A stretch of 64,000 nt of DNA, taken from positions 2,232,001-2,296,000 of the forward strand of contig NZ_CP011451.1 of NCBI RefSeq assembly GCF_001007935.1, read 5' to 3'. Positions 62,541 to 64,000 of this stretch are shown here, in pieces. Source of the stretch: Nitrosomonas communis. GTDB lineage: Bacteria > Pseudomonadota > Gammaproteobacteria > Burkholderiales > Nitrosomonadaceae. Position 1 is the first letter of the stretch. Each line of letters opens with the position of its first letter. Under the pieces are notes generated by a model, which saw only the letters and a list, made by a program, of their open reading frames with translations, ran no database searches and was not told the DNA's origin. The position numbers and the translations under genes are program-made.

Positions 62541-64000
62541 GCAAAGCTTAAATGAAAAACAAGCCAGCGACCTGCCAGTAGCGCGAGTGGAAGCCCGTAG
62601 TGGAATATCCATAGTCTGGCTGATTCCACTGGTAGCATTGCTTGTCGGTGCATGGCTGGCTTATAAAGCGTGGTCTGAAACTGGCCCCACCATTACGATA
62701 AGCTTCAAAACTGCAGAAGGATTGGAAGCGGGTAAAACTAAAATCAAATACAAAAACGTCGAGATTGGCCAGATTCGGTCAATCGAACTGAGCGATGATC
62801 TGTCGCATGTTATTGTCACCGCTGAATTGGTTAGGAATGCCAAGCATTATCTGACAAAAAGTACGCGTTTTTGGGTGGTTCGCGCACGCATTGCGGCAGA
62901 TGAGGTTTCCGGACTGAGTACGCTTTTATCTGGCGCTTATATCGGCATAGATCCCGGAAAAGAAGGTAATAGTGTGAGGCATTTCGTCGGGCTGGAAACC
63001 CCGCCAGTGTTAACAGATGACACACCTGGAAGTCATTTTTTTCTTCGTGCTGACAATTTAAGTTCTTTGGATGTCGGGTCGCCGGTATATTACCGTATGA
63101 TCAAAGTGGGTCAGGTGATCGGCTATCGCTTCGCTGAGGATGGCCAGTCGGTCGAGATTGATGTATTCATCCATTCACCCCATGACAAACAGGTCAATTC
63201 CAATACTCGTTTTTGGAATGCGAGCGGCCTGGAAATATCTTTAGATGCGAATGGTATAAAGGTAAGTGCTGAATCATTGGTCACTGTCATGATGGGCGGC
63301 ATCGCTTTTGAGACTCCAAGAAAGCTGAGTCAGGTAGAGACCGTTACCAAGGACCGTGAATTTGTTCTGTTCAAAAACCGTGAAGCTACTATTCTGGAAA
63401 ATCCTACACTTAAGATTGAATATGTATTGCATTTTTCCGGTTCGGTGCGTGGTTTAAGTTTGGGTGCGCCGGTAGAGTTCAGGGGAATCCCGGTCGGCGA
63501 AGTGATTGATATCGACATGGAATTCAATGCGGAATCCAACGAGATCATGATTCCAGTGACAATAGAATTTATACCTGAAAGCATAATATTCAAAGGCGTT
63601 CCCAACCAAAAAGAGTTTATCCGCAGCCATCACAAAACAGTTATGAATGCCTTCGTCAAACGAGGAATGCGCGCCCAGTTAAAAACTGGAAATTATATGA
63701 CAGGTCAGTTGTTTATCGATCTGGATTTTATCCCTGATACACCTATCGCAAGCATTAATTGGGAAAAGACACCTCCCGTGTTTCCCACTACGCCAACACC
63801 CTTTGAGGAAATCAGCACCACGCTTACTAGCTTGATCAAAAAACTGAAGAATCTTCCATTGGATAAAATTGGAAGTCAGTTTCAGGACACAGTTATCAAA
63901 TTGACGTCGACCATGCAGAAGACAGAGCAATTAGTTCACGCTCTGAATACTTCTGTTACGCCGTCGATCATTGCGACATTAGATCAGACTCAGAAGATGC
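62533..64000 (+). CDS. pqiB: PqiB, MCE-domain lipid-transport protein (runs off right edge)
   Basis: ATG 62533 lies inside the end of the second pqiA (MNEQSLNEKQASDLPVARVE). One transmembrane anchor (ISIVWLIPLVALLVGAWLAY), then repeated MCE/MlaD modules: GPTITISFKTAEGLEAGKTK, IKYKNVEIGQIRSIEL; a second FFLRADNLSSLDVGSPVYYR, MIKVGQVIGYRF; and a third around LHFSGSVRGLSLGAPVEFRG IPVGEVIDI. The last part in view (TTLTSLIKKLKNLPLDKIG, STMQKTEQLVHALN) starts the C-terminal coiled coil. In E. coli PqiB builds a hexameric needle bridging the periplasm. At least 489 codons, open at the window edge. Confidence 0.9.
   Translation, partial: MNEQSLNEKQASDLPVARVEARSGISIVWLIPLVALLVGAWLAYKAWSETGPTITISFKTAEGLEAGKTKIKYKNVEIGQIRSIELSDDLSHVIVTAELVRNAKHYLTKSTRFWVVRARIAADEVSGLSTLLSGAYIGIDPGKEGNSVRHFVGLETPPVLTDDTPGSHFFLRADNLSSLDVGSPVYYRMIKVGQVIGYRFAEDGQSVEIDVFIHSPHDKQVNSNTRFWNASGLEISLDANGIKVSAESLVTVMMGGIAFETPRKLSQVETVTKDREFVLFKNREATILENPTLKIEYVLHFSGSVRGLSLGAPVEFRGIPVGEVIDIDMEFNAESNEIMIPVTIEFIPESIIFKGVPNQKEFIRSHHKTVMNAFVKRGMRAQLKTGNYMTGQLFIDLDFIPDTPIASINWEKTPPVFPTTPTPFEEISTTLTSLIKKLKNLPLDKIGSQFQDTVIKLTSTMQKTEQLVHALNTSVTPSIIATLDQTQKM

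Overview
The window looks like a stretch of accessory chromosome from a betaproteobacterium. A degraded cytochrome P460 gene (a nitrogen-oxide/hydroxylamine haem protein typical of ammonia oxidisers) points to a Nitrosomonas-like organism. That is an inference; no rRNA or housekeeping marker is present to prove it. Intact single genes alternate with many insertion sequences, dispersed repeats and broken genes. At least a dozen genes carry nonsense codons or frameshifts, so the region is decaying under heavy IS load.

Layout. 1-2.0 kb: end of an FtsX-like ABC permease and its AttH/CrtC-like partner. 2.0-9.3 kb: remains of a type III restriction-modification locus (small upstream gene, mod, res) and of an mntA-hepT toxin-antitoxin pair, cut up by an IS4-like element, an IS982 element and an ISAzo13-type element; a secreted-type Asp/Thr-repeat protein lies among them. 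9.4-14.4 kb: broken DUF938 methyltransferase, an SDR, then an IS5 element whose right end was entered by an IS110 element, next to a yecA remnant. 14.5-20 kb: a broken cyanophycinase-like gene between two copies of a GC-rich repeat (R1), an erythromycin-esterase-like gene, a DUF2795 gene and umuC/SRAP remnants. 20.4-28 kb: zinc alcohol dehydrogenase, dead TPP enzyme, TrhA membrane protein, dead CMD-family and P460 genes, a secreted cupin, two small unknowns and a secreted EEP-family phosphatase/nuclease. 28-34.5 kb: repeat R2, an IS, a lodA-lodB pair (quinone-cofactor amino-acid oxidase plus flavoprotein), and a dead aromatic hydroxylase. 34.9-49.6 kb: secreted glycoside-hydrolase-like protein, broken hypotheticals, an IS3 inside an R1 copy, a diguanylate cyclase, a secreted dihaem cytochrome, an S8 peptidase and a HugZ-like protein. 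49.6-54.6 kb: dead histidine phosphatase, the intact cyanophycinase paralogue between R1 copies, and rtcB with its first codons cut off by a second IS5 copy. 55-61 kb: second R2, IS91/IS5/IS630/ISXO2 remnants, a GC-rich YkvI-type transporter, a free-standing GIY-YIG protein and the second copy of the 29-kb IS. 61.3-64 kb: pqiA-pqiA-pqiB, running off the right edge.

The most unusual signals are the non-coding repeats. R1 (about 260 bp, seven loci, conserved hairpins) twice brackets a cyanophycinase-like gene. R2 (about 290 bp, two copies) ends in a tRNA-Asn-like anticodon arm. A roughly 170-bp MITE is clearly derived from the resident IS982 element. Working genes that act together appear to be lodA-lodB, pqiAAB and the permease-AttH pair; most others stand alone.
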